Positions 1 to 6,095 of a DNA stretch of 6,095 nucleotides are shown here, piece after piece. This DNA comes from Gemmatimonadota bacterium. GTDB taxonomy: Bacteria > Gemmatimonadota > Gemmatimonadetes > Gemmatimonadales > Gemmatimonadaceae. The notes beneath the pieces were generated by a model, which worked only from the letters and a program-made list of their open reading frames with translations, was not told where the DNA came from and did no database searches. The translations under genes were made by a program, and so were the position numbers. The stretch is from contig CANGXK010000171.1 in the NCBI GenBank assembly GCA_947457715.1, positions 1 to 6,095 on the forward strand, written 5' to 3'. The number at the start of each line of letters is the position of its first letter. Position 1 is the stretch's first letter.

Positions 1-1
1 G

Positions 2-694
2 ACGCGCATCGACGATGTCGTGCTCACCCACGCGCATCTCGATCATGTGCAGTCGTTGCCGCTGTTGGCGGATGTGGTCCTGCCCACGCGGATGGCCCCG
101 CAGGGACGGGGCGCCATCCGTGTGCATGGGTTGCCGGCTACGCTGGAGGCGCTGCGCACGCACGTGTTCAACGGCGTGCTCTGGCCCGACTTTCTCTGCA
201 TCCCGAGCGCGGCGCAGCCCATTCTGACGTTTCACCCGTTCGCGGTCGGTGACGTGCTCACGCTTGGGGAGGGAGCCAACGCCCGCCGGCTGTGGGTGCT
301 CCCCGCCGTCCATCCGGTGCCCGCGTGCGGGCTCGCGGTCGACACCGCCGACGGCTGGTGGGTGTTCACGGGCGACTCGGGTCCCAACCCGGCCTGCTGG
401 GCGCTGTTGGAATCGGAGCCGCTGGCGCAGGTGGTGGCCGACGTGTCCTTCACGGATGATCTGGCCGCGTTGGCCGAACGCTCAGGGCACCTGATCCCGA
501 GCACCTTGGCCGACGTGCTGCGCCGATTACCGGGGCGCGTGCCGGTATACGTGACGCACCTCAAGCCCGGCGACGACGCCCTGGTCATGGCGCAGGTGCT
601 CGCGATCGACACCCCGCACCCCCTCGCGCGGCTCGCGCCGGGACAGCACTTCGAGATGGCCGCTAGAGTCGGAGTTGCTCGAGCAAGTCGGTAA
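2..694 (+). CDS. Class II 3',5'-cyclic-nucleotide phosphodiesterase (MBL fold), 5'-truncated
   Basis: This is probably a soluble metal-dependent enzyme hydrolysing the 3' phosphoester of cAMP or cGMP. The frame is open to the left edge, so the true start lies outside the window; a GTG at 20 lies inside the metal-binding motif and cannot be the real start. What is visible is the metallo-beta-lactamase motif THAHLDH close to the left edge, then HVFNGVLWPDF, a segment characteristic of bacterial class II phosphodiesterases (family form close to H-x-FN-x-x-x-WPDF). These are followed by VHPVPACGL, the metal-ligand segment FTGDSGP, ADVSFTDD, and a final YVTHLKPGDD carrying another ligand histidine. 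The class signature normally has Gly after HLDHxx, but here it is Gln (HLDHVQSL). About 230 residues remain, so only the N-terminal strands seem to be missing. The last 11 residues (AARVGVARASR) look like a non-conserved extension, and they overlap the convergent kinase's original 3' end. The family call is firm; the exact cyclic nucleotide is not determinable. Confidence 0.88.
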   Translation, partial: TRIDDVVLTHAHLDHVQSLPLLADVVLPTRMAPQGRGAIRVHGLPATLEALRTHVFNGVLWPDFLCIPSAAQPILTFHPFAVGDVLTLGEGANARRLWVLPAVHPVPACGLAVDTADGWWVFTGDSGPNPACWALLESEPLAQVVADVSFTDDLAALAERSGHLIPSTLADVLRRLPGRVPVYVTHLKPGDDALVMAQVLAIDTPHPLARLAPGQHFEMAARVGVARASR

Positions 695-842
695 ACGCCG
701 ATGCGCCGAGCAGCGGCGCGTACTCGTGCCGTGCTCCGAGGTAGATCACATCGGCGTCGCGCTCGTCCACGGCGCGCTGGAGCCACGTGATCGCGTCGTC
801 GGGGGCTCCGCTGGCCAGATGCGCGCGGAGGACGTGCGCGAC
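663..842 (-). pseudogene. Displaced C-terminal TPR segment of the kinase
   Basis: In the frame ending with TAG at 663-665 the minus strand encodes 59 residues beginning VAHVLRAHLASGAPDDAITW, continuing with QRAVDERDADVIYLG and ending FTDLLEQLRL. Proteins of the kinase-TolB-TPR family end in this style: a last TPR of the form 'A-x-x-WLERAxxERD', then a 'DPRFxPLRxDPRFxxLLRRxGL' tail. It therefore reads as the authentic end of the kinase whose main frame is lost just upstream. Joining it requires a -1 step at about 842 (main frame R677, then V of this segment). It has no plausible start of its own. The cause could be a sequencing or assembly error, or a genuine deletion; the sequence alone does not decide. 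Confidence 0.75.
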
Positions 843-2872
843 CGGTCTCCCATGGCGGCGGACACCAGCGCGCCGAGCGTGAACATCTCCGGTGACCCGC
901 CGGTAAGGTCGATCGCCTGTGCCACGCTCTCCTCGGCCTCGACCACCAGGCCGGCCCCGAGTTGTGCCTGCGCGAGGAAGAAATGGGCCATCCCGAACTT
1001 CGGGGCGAGCGCCAGCGTCTGGCCGTGCCGTGCGATGGCGTCGTCGCAGCGCCCCGCGAGGGCGAGCACGATGCCCGCCGTGGCGCTGATGGCGAGCGAC
1101 AGGGGGTCGAGCGCCTGCGCCTGCGCGATGTCGGCCATGGCGTCGTCGAAGCGCGCCAGCGGCACCCACAGCGCCACCGCGCGCCACTGATAGGCCGTGG
1201 CGTACGCCGGGGCGAGGGTGACGGCGCGCGCGAAGCTGGCTTCGGCGGCGGCCCAGTCATGCTCGTACGACGCCGCCACCATGCCGAGGGCGGCGTGGGG
1301 TTCGGCCAGCGACGGATCGATGGAGAGCGCCATGCGGGCCATGTCCCGCGCCAGCGGCATGACCTCGTGTGGCGCCCGGGCGCCATAGGTGCCGAGGACC
1401 ACGTAGCTGTCGGCCAGTCCGGCGAAGGCGGGCGCGAACCGTGGGTCGCGCTCGGTGGCCGCGCGGAACAGCGCCACGGCTTCCGACAGCCCCTCTTCCG
1501 TGCGCCGGTTCCACTGAAACCGGCCTTTGAGGTACAGCTGGTAGGTCTCGACGTCGGTGGAGGGGGCGGCGGCGCGCGCCATGGGGGCATGCGCCACCGC
1601 CGGCGGCGCTCCCGGCGCCCCCGACACCAGCGTGGCTTCGAGCGCGGCCGAGATGCTGGCACTGATCTCGTCCTGGATGGCGAACACGTCGTCGAGCAGA
1701 CGGTCGAATTGGGCGTTCCACAATTGCTGCCCGTCGGCCACGCGCAGCAGGGCGACCTTCACGCGGATGCGTGTGCCGCCGCGCTGGACGCTCCCCTCGA
1801 GCACATGCGCGACCTTGAGCGCCGTGCCGATGGAGGCGAGATCGTCGGTCTTGCCGCGGAAGGCATAGCTCGACGTGCGGGCCGCCACCTGGAGCGTGCG
1901 CAACCGTCCCAGCGCGCTGATGACTTCGTCGGCAATACCGTCGGCGAGGAAGGCATTCTCGGGATCATTGCCGATGTTGGTGAACGGGAGGACCGCGATC
2001 GAGGGGAAGGCGGGCGCAGTGGGGGCTGGCGCGGTGGCGGTGGCGCGCGCGAGCTCCTTCGCGAAGGCGCCGGCGGTCGCGAACCGGTCGGCCGGGTCGC
2101 TGGCCAATGACCGGGTGAGCGCGTCGACGACGTGCGGTGGCACCTCGGGGCGCTTGGAGTCAATCGGCGCCGGGACCTCGAAAAACCGCTTGGCGATGAC
2201 GGCCTGCACGGTGGGGCCGGTGAAGGGCTGCTCGCCGGCCAGCATCTCCCACAACATGAGCCCGAGCCCGTACTGGTCGCTGCGCCCGTCGATCCCGGCC
2301 TCGCCGGCGGCCTGCTCGGGGCTCATGTACGCCGGCGTCCCCACCGCCATGCCGGCGCCGTCGCCATCGGGGCCTGCGTCTTCCTCCATGGAGGCGGACA
2401 TGGCGCGCGCCACCCCGAAGTCGAGCATCACGGCGTGCCCGGCGAGCATGAGGATGTTTTCCGGCTTCACGTCGCGATGCAGCACGTCGGCGGCGTGGGC
2501 GTAGTTGAGCGCGTCGGCGACCTCCCGGGCAATCTGCACGGCGTCAGCCACGCCGAGCCGTCCGTCGCGATCGAGCCATGCGCGCACGTCTTCGCCGTCG
2601 ACGAAGGGCATGACGTAGAAGGGCACCCCGTCGGCGGTGCCGGAATCGAGCAGCGGCAGGATGTGCGGGTGCGTGAGCCGGGCCGCCAACTGGATTTCCC
2701 GGAGAAAGCGTTCGGCGCCGAACGAGGCTGCCACTTCGGGGAGCATGACCTTCACGGCCACGAGCCGGTCGTGCTTGAGGTCGCGCGCGAGATATACGCG
2801 AGCCATGCCGCCAACGCCCAGTTCGCGTTCGATGCGGTAGCGATCGGCAAGGGCCTGCTGAAAGGACGTCAC
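746..2872 (-). CDS. Soluble Ser/Thr protein kinase with TolB-like and TPR domains, C-terminus frameshifted
   Basis: A Hanks-type kinase of 708 readable residues, starting at GTG 2872 (a GGAG lies 12 nt upstream; an ATG at 2900 is out of frame). The kinase domain spans about residues 12-275. It has glycine loop GVGGMARV (19-26, Ala where Gly is usual), catalytic Lys41 in VAVKVM, Glu59 in FLREI, HRDVKPEN (132-139, catalytic Asp134), DFG 151-153 and the GTPAYMSPE segment ending at Glu186, so it looks catalytically competent. A Pro/Ala linker (about 277-290) leads to a TolB-like domain (about 291-415, beginning SIAVLPFTNIGNDPE), then TPR helices from about 440 to 677. No transmembrane helix is visible, so it should be cytoplasmic. 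TPRs and the TolB-like domain probably bind partners; substrates are unknown. After residue 677 the frame yields 31 Ser/Arg/Pro-rich residues unlike the rest, while the expected C-terminus lies in another frame (663-842). The gene is divergent from the ABC operon and convergent with the phosphodiesterase. Confidence 0.9.
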   Translation of the reverse strand: MTSFQQALADRYRIERELGVGGMARVYLARDLKHDRLVAVKVMLPEVAASFGAERFLREIQLAARLTHPHILPLLDSGTADGVPFYVMPFVDGEDVRAWLDRDGRLGVADAVQIAREVADALNYAHAADVLHRDVKPENILMLAGHAVMLDFGVARAMSASMEEDAGPDGDGAGMAVGTPAYMSPEQAAGEAGIDGRSDQYGLGLMLWEMLAGEQPFTGPTVQAVIAKRFFEVPAPIDSKRPEVPPHVVDALTRSLASDPADRFATAGAFAKELARATATAPAPTAPAFPSIAVLPFTNIGNDPENAFLADGIADEVISALGRLRTLQVAARTSSYAFRGKTDDLASIGTALKVAHVLEGSVQRGGTRIRVKVALLRVADGQQLWNAQFDRLLDDVFAIQDEISASISAALEATLVSGAPGAPPAVAHAPMARAAAPSTDVETYQLYLKGRFQWNRRTEEGLSEAVALFRAATERDPRFAPAFAGLADSYVVLGTYGARAPHEVMPLARDMARMALSIDPSLAEPHAALGMVAASYEHDWAAAEASFARAVTLAPAYATAYQWRAVALWVPLARFDDAMADIAQAQALDPLSLAISATAGIVLALAGRCDDAIARHGQTLALAPKFGMAHFFLAQAQLGAGLVVEAEESVAQAIDLTGGSPEMFTLGALVSAAMGDRSRTSSARIWPAEPPTTRSRGSSAPWTSATPM

Positions 2873-2949
2873 GGTAAGGACCGGCTCCGGTCGGCGACAT
2901 GGTGGCGCGCGCGGCGCGGCGACGACGCCGAGTCCGCTTACTCCGGTGA

Positions 2950-2978
2950 AGTATAGCGCGCGTCCTCACGTCTGTAGA
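2950..2978 (-). promoter_or_regulatory. Sigma70-like promoter of the kinase gene
   Basis: Read on the minus strand, TCTACA (2978-2973) and TATACT (2955-2950) are separated by exactly 17 nt. They match the -35 (TTGACA) consensus at 4 of 6 positions and the -10 (TATAAT) consensus at 5 of 6. In otherwise very GC-rich DNA this stands out. It would start transcription near 2943, giving a leader of about 70 nt before the GTG at 2872. This is inference from consensus only; Gemmatimonadota promoters are poorly characterised. Confidence 0.45.
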
Positions 2979-2980
2979 CG
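2969..2980. promoter_or_regulatory. Perfect 5-bp inverted repeat over the kinase -35 box
   Basis: CGTCT-GT-AGACG is a perfect palindrome with a 2-nt centre, and it covers the predicted -35 hexamer of the kinase promoter (2973-2978). Its position would suit a repressor operator, but arms of five bases can occur by chance and no second copy is seen in the intergenic region. Confidence 0.25.
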
Positions 2981-3122
2981 CTCCGACGGGTCCCCACGCG
3001 CGTCTCCATGCGGGTCCCCTCGACGGCCGCGAGCCCGTTCTGGCGGCCTGAGGTACGCACACCTACTATTCGCCCCATTCACGCGTTTGCGGCGTGCCTG
3101 CTGCCCTCTCCTCCCGAATCGC

Positions 3123-5141
3123 ATGACGTCCCCCACGCCGCTTCACTCGCGGCCGCCGCTGCGTCGGCTCGCCTCGTTGGCCCTGCTGTTCACGGCGGCC
3201 TGTGGCGGAGACGCGCCCGCCCCGACTCGTCCCGTGATCGGCTTGATGCAGGTGGCGGCGATTGCCCCGATCGAGGAGGCCAGGGCAGGCTTCCTTCAGG
3301 CGCTCGCCGACTCGGGGTACGTGGCTGATTCGACGATCACCCTCATTGAGCGGAATGCGCAGGGGGACATTCCAACCCTGTCGCTGATCGCCAACGAGTT
3401 CAAGCAGCGCGGCGTGACCCACGTGGCCACCCTGGCTACCGTCACGCTGCAGAGCGCGATGAAGGTCATTACCGATCGGCCGCTGATTTTCGGCTCGGTG
3501 GCGAATCCCTACATCATCAAAGCCGGCACCAGCCCGACCGAGCACCGCCCCAATATCTCGGGCGCCGACATTCCGTTGCCGGTCGAGAAAACACTGGCGG
3601 TGGCGATCGAAGCATTTCCCGCGGTCACCTCGTGGGGCACGCTGTACGATCCGTCGGATCCGTTTGCCGAGTTCTACATCGAAAAGACCAAGGCCGCGGC
3701 GCTCGCGCAGGGCGTGAAATTGGTGACGGTGGCGTGCACGAGCCCCTCGGACATTGTGACGGGGGTGCAGACGCTGCGGGCGCAGGGAGCGCAGGGGATC
3801 ATGCAGATTCCGAGTGTCATGATCCTGAGCGGAATGCCGGCGATGGTGAAGGCGACTCGCGAGGCCAACATGCCCTTGGTGACGACCAGCACCGGGACCG
3901 TCGGTCCGCCCATCTCGCTGGGCGCGAGCTTCCGGGACAACGGGTACGACATGGGGCTGATCATGATCCGGGTGCTGCGCGGCACGTCACCGGCGGTCAT
4001 CCCGTTCCAGTCCACGAACAAGACCCGGTTGGAGGTCGACCTGGCCGCGGCCAAGCGGTACGGGGTGGTGATCCCGCAAGCGATCATCGACCGCGCCGAC
4101 AAGGTGCTGCCGGAGACGGGGGCGCCGGAATCGGGCGCAGCGACGGGCGGCGCGGTGAAGGCCGGCTCGGTCACGGGCGGCTCGGCCACGGCCGGCGTTG
4201 CTACGGCCGGCTCGGCCGCACCGAGTGCTCCGGCGAATTCTCCGTGGGCCCTCTGGTGGTCCACGCTGGCGCAGGGACTCGCCTACGTCGCGCTGGCGTG
4301 GGGGGTATATCTCACGTCGCGCGTGCTGCGCTTCCCCGACATCACGCCCGACGGCAGCTTCCCGCTGGGCGCCGCCGTGGCGGCGGCACTGATTGTCGGC
4401 GGCGTCCATCCCGTGCTGGCCACCCTGGCCGCGTTCGTGGTCGGCATGGCGGCGGGGTATGTCACCGGCGTGTTGCACACCCGCTTCGGCGTGACGGAGC
4501 TGCTGGCGGGCATTCTGGTCATGACCGGGTTGTACTCGGTGAACCTGCGGGTCATGGGGCGGTCGAATATCTCGATGCTCGATCAGCCGTCGGTGGCCAC
4601 CACCCTGCACGGCCTCGTGCCGGCCACGGCCGGCTGGAATGCGGACCTCACGTATGGGCTGCTGTTCGGCGTCATGATGGTGGTGCTGGGACTCGTGCTG
4701 GTGTGGTACCTGCGCACCGACTTCGGCCTCGCCATGCGTGCCGTGGGTGACAACCCGGCCATGATCACGGCGCAGGGCGTCGATCGCCGCCGGATGGTCG
4801 AACTCGGACTCGCGCTGGCCAACGGCCTGGTCGCCTTCTCTGGCGCGCTGATTGCCCAGTATCAGGGCTTCGCCGATGTCGGCATGGGCGTGGGCACGCT
4901 GGTGGGCGGTATGGCCGCCGTGATTCTGGGTGAAACGCTCAAGCCCAAGCGCTGGGGGTTGGGCCCCACGATCATCATGGTGGCGCTCGGCGCCGTCGGG
5001 TTCCGCGCGCTGATCGCGGTCGCGCTGCGCGTCGGGCTCAATCCGGTCGATCTCAAACTTGCCACGGCGGTGTTCGTTTTGGCCGCGCTCGTCCTACCGA
5101 AGCTGCGGAAGGGCGCCTCCCGCACTGGAGCCACCCGATGA
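3123..5141 (+). CDS. Fused ABC importer: lipoprotein substrate-binding domain plus permease (TrpX-TrpY-like)
   Basis: A single chain of 672 residues joins two parts that are normally separate proteins. Residues 1-27 form a lipoprotein signal: basic RPPLRR, hydrophobic LASLALLF, then TAAC with Cys27. Residues about 37-329 are a periplasmic binding domain of the 'ABC transporter substrate binding protein' family (PF04392 type), with NISGADIPLPVEKTL, WGTLYDPSDPF, and a closing AAAKRYGVVIPQAIIDRAD. Residues 330-373 are an Ala/Gly/Ser/Thr linker. Residues about 374-660 are a BPD_transp_2-type permease with roughly 8-9 hydrophobic helices, the family segment PDITPDGSFPLGAA (about 405-418) and the cytoplasmic coupling motif RAVGDNPAM (539-547). 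ATG 3123 is chosen because it places the signal peptide at the N-terminus; the frame stays open back to an ATG at 2946, but that stretch is Arg/Pro-rich and unconvincing. No Shine-Dalgarno precedes the ATG. Homologues are often annotated as tryptophan/tyrosine transport, but the substrate here is unknown. Confidence 0.9.
   Translation: MTSPTPLHSRPPLRRLASLALLFTAACGGDAPAPTRPVIGLMQVAAIAPIEEARAGFLQALADSGYVADSTITLIERNAQGDIPTLSLIANEFKQRGVTHVATLATVTLQSAMKVITDRPLIFGSVANPYIIKAGTSPTEHRPNISGADIPLPVEKTLAVAIEAFPAVTSWGTLYDPSDPFAEFYIEKTKAAALAQGVKLVTVACTSPSDIVTGVQTLRAQGAQGIMQIPSVMILSGMPAMVKATREANMPLVTTSTGTVGPPISLGASFRDNGYDMGLIMIRVLRGTSPAVIPFQSTNKTRLEVDLAAAKRYGVVIPQAIIDRADKVLPETGAPESGAATGGAVKAGSVTGGSATAGVATAGSAAPSAPANSPWALWWSTLAQGLAYVALAWGVYLTSRVLRFPDITPDGSFPLGAAVAAALIVGGVHPVLATLAAFVVGMAAGYVTGVLHTRFGVTELLAGILVMTGLYSVNLRVMGRSNISMLDQPSVATTLHGLVPATAGWNADLTYGLLFGVMMVVLGLVLVWYLRTDFGLAMRAVGDNPAMITAQGVDRRRMVELGLALANGLVAFSGALIAQYQGFADVGMGVGTLVGGMAAVILGETLKPKRWGLGPTIIMVALGAVGFRALIAVALRVGLNPVDLKLATAVFVLAALVLPKLRKGASRTGATR
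4131..4220 (+). repeat. Six 15-bp tandem units encoding a pentapeptide-repeat linker
   Basis: Six consecutive 15-bp units encode SGAAT, GGAVK, AGSVT, GGSAT, AGVAT and AGSAA (residues 337-366), roughly x-G-x-[AV]-[TKA]. The nucleotide units share a core like GCCGGCTCGGCCACG, with the third, fifth and sixth most alike, so the array probably grew by slippage or unequal exchange. It sits exactly between the binding domain and the first permease helix and keeps frame, as expected for a flexible tether. Confidence 0.85.
5127..5130 (+). promoter_or_regulatory. Ribosome binding site of the ATPase gene
   Basis: GGAG lies 7 nt before ATG 5138, inside the end of the upstream fusion gene. Together with the ATGA stop/start overlap (5138-5141) it fixes the ATPase start and indicates translational coupling. 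It contrasts with the fusion gene, which has no such motif before its own ATG. Confidence 0.7.
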
Positions 5142-5947
5142 TCGCGATCACGAACCTCGAGAAGACCTTCGAACAGCCCGGCGGTGAACAGGTACATGCG
5201 CTGCGCGGCATCGATCTCTCGCTACCGGAGGGACAGTTCCTCACGGTGATCGGCAGCAACGGGTCGGGGAAGTCCACGATCCTGAACGCCATCGCCGGCG
5301 TGTTCCTGCCGGATGCCGGCACGATCCGCATCGGCTCCACCGACGTGACGCGCCTGGCCGAGCATCAACGCGCCGGTCTGATCGGCCGCGTGTTCCAGGA
5401 TCCGTACAAGGGGAGCTGCCCCACGCTGACCGTGGCGGAGAACATGCGCATGGCGGAGCTGCGCGGGCTGCCGCGCGGCTTGCGTCGCGGGCTCGATCGC
5501 GCCGCGCTCGACCGCTACCGCACACTGCTCGCGTCGCTCGGCATGCGGCTCGAGGGACGGCTGGAGGCGTCGATGGGTACGCTGTCCGGCGGCCAGCGTC
5601 AGGCGGTGACGCTGCTCATGGCCACGCTGCGGCGGCCCCAGTTGCTGCTGCTCGACGAGCACACGGCGGCGCTCGATCCGCGCGCGGCCGAACAGGTCAT
5701 GCGCGTGACCGACGCGGTGGTGCGTGAGCATAAGCTCACCGCGTTCATGGTCACGCACAGTATGGAGCAGGCGGTGCAGTACGGTGATCGCACGGTGATG
5801 ATGCATCGCGGCAATGTGATTGCCGACCTTGAGGGCGATGAGCGTCGTGGGGTGTCGGAAGCCGATCTGTTGACCCGCTTCGCCGAGCTGCGGTACACGG
5901 CCGAGATGCGCTTCATCCCGGAGCTCTCCATCCCTCCGTCGGTGTAA
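5138..5947 (+). CDS. ABC transporter ATP-binding protein (TrpZ-like)
   Basis: A 269-residue nucleotide-binding subunit that powers the importer encoded just upstream, acting at the cytoplasmic face of the membrane as a dimer. All core motifs are present: Walker A GSNGSGKST (39-47), Q-loop Gln87 in VFQDPYKG, signature LSGGQ (149-153), Walker B LLLLDE (169-174), D-loop ALD (178-180) and switch His207 in MVTHSMEQA. The VFQDPYKGSCPTLTVAEN segment (85-102) and the HTAALDPR stretch (175-182) fit the ATPases that accompany PF04392-type binding proteins. The length is normal for the family and the protein looks intact. The start overlaps the fusion gene's stop by 4 nt (ATGA), so both are almost certainly on one mRNA. 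No other ATPase or permease is needed for a complete importer. Confidence 0.95.
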   Translation: MIAITNLEKTFEQPGGEQVHALRGIDLSLPEGQFLTVIGSNGSGKSTILNAIAGVFLPDAGTIRIGSTDVTRLAEHQRAGLIGRVFQDPYKGSCPTLTVAENMRMAELRGLPRGLRRGLDRAALDRYRTLLASLGMRLEGRLEASMGTLSGGQRQAVTLLMATLRRPQLLLLDEHTAALDPRAAEQVMRVTDAVVREHKLTAFMVTHSMEQAVQYGDRTVMMHRGNVIADLEGDERRGVSEADLLTRFAELRYTAEMRFIPELSIPPSV

Positions 5948-5970
5948 ACGAGCCGGACATCAGACGGCGG

Positions 5971-6002
5971 GGACGGGCCACGCGGCGTTACCGGCCTCGT
6001 CC
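5971..6002 (+). terminator. Possible terminator hairpin after the ABC operon
   Basis: Starting 24 nt after the ATPase stop, GGACGGGCC (5971-5979) pairs with GGCCTCGTCC (5993-6002): nine base pairs with one bulged T and a 13-nt loop. The downstream bases (GTGGTTATGATT) are only mildly T-rich with no true U-tract, so this may be a weak intrinsic terminator or merely an RNA-stabilising hairpin. A competing stem (5949-5956 with 5991-5999) is also possible. The remaining tail to 6095 shows no gene. Confidence 0.3.
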
Positions 6003-6095
6003 GCACGTGGTTATGATTCCGACTCCGCCTCTGGGCGCGGTGTCATCCGCCGCGCGGCTCTCCTGACTCACGGGTCCCTCTCCCTCCCCGCCTAA

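Noticed and set aside
232..1662. Long minus-strand open frame of 476 codons
   Set aside because: It is an Arg/Pro/Ser-rich shadow of the kinase and phosphodiesterase genes, with no recognisable domain; such frames are common in GC-rich DNA.
962..2110. Plus-strand open frame of 382 codons antisense to the kinase
   Set aside because: The composition is Gly/Arg/His-rich without any domain, and the kinase on the opposite strand is unambiguous.
3064..3069. TACTAT as a -10 box for the ABC operon
   Set aside because: It matches the consensus at 4 of 6 positions, but no acceptable -35 hexamer lies 16-19 nt upstream, so it is too weak to annotate.
2946..3122. A 59-residue N-terminal extension of the ABC fusion protein
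   Set aside because: The stretch is Arg/Pro/Cys-rich and would bury the lipoprotein signal peptide; ATG 3123 gives a standard signal with lipobox.
3632..4750. Plus-strand open frame of 372 codons inside the fusion gene
   Set aside because: It is a +2 frame shadow, Gly/Arg/His-rich, inside a gene whose binding and permease domains are clear.
6035..6055. GCGCGG/CCGCGC hairpin near the right edge as a terminator
   Set aside because: It is only six base pairs with a 9-nt loop and no T-tract; such stems are expected by chance in this composition.
6013..6066. A 17-codon open frame (starting MIPTPPLGAV) in the right-hand tail
   Set aside because: It is too short, has no ribosome site and no recognisable features.

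Overview
The window is GC-rich with strongly G/C-ending codons. It carries a serine/threonine kinase of the architecture kinase - TolB-like domain - TPR, a combination typical of Gemmatimonadota and some Acidobacteriota. Gemmatimonadota is the best guess for the source, inferred from protein style and not from a marker gene.

Layout from left to right. (1) A 5'-truncated plus-strand gene for a class II 3',5'-cyclic-nucleotide phosphodiesterase (metallo-beta-lactamase fold) ends at 694. (2) A convergent minus-strand gene encodes a large soluble Ser/Thr kinase starting with GTG at 2872. Its readable frame ends at 746, but the family-typical C-terminus continues in another frame down to 663, so the gene is broken by a frameshift or a small out-of-frame deletion near 842. 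(3) A divergent intergenic region, 2873-3122, holds a good sigma70-like promoter for the kinase, overlapped by a small palindrome. (4) A plus-strand two-gene operon encodes an ABC importer of the TrpXYZ-like family (often annotated as putative tryptophan/tyrosine transport). The lipoprotein substrate-binding domain and the membrane permease are fused in one 672-residue polypeptide through a linker of six pentapeptide repeats. The ATPase follows with an ATGA overlap. (5) A 148-bp non-coding tail contains a bulged GC-rich hairpin that may end the operon.

The two ABC genes together give a complete importer: binding domain and permease in one chain, pairing with the ATPase as homodimers. The phosphodiesterase would degrade cyclic nucleotides and the kinase would signal through phosphorylation, but no functional link between these and the transporter can be shown from the sequence. 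The points most worth a second look are the substrate-binding/permease fusion with its repetitive linker and the broken kinase C-terminus. The remainder looks like ordinary chromosomal sequence; I see no mobile element, CRISPR array, tRNA or rRNA, and no clear evidence of a new multi-gene system.
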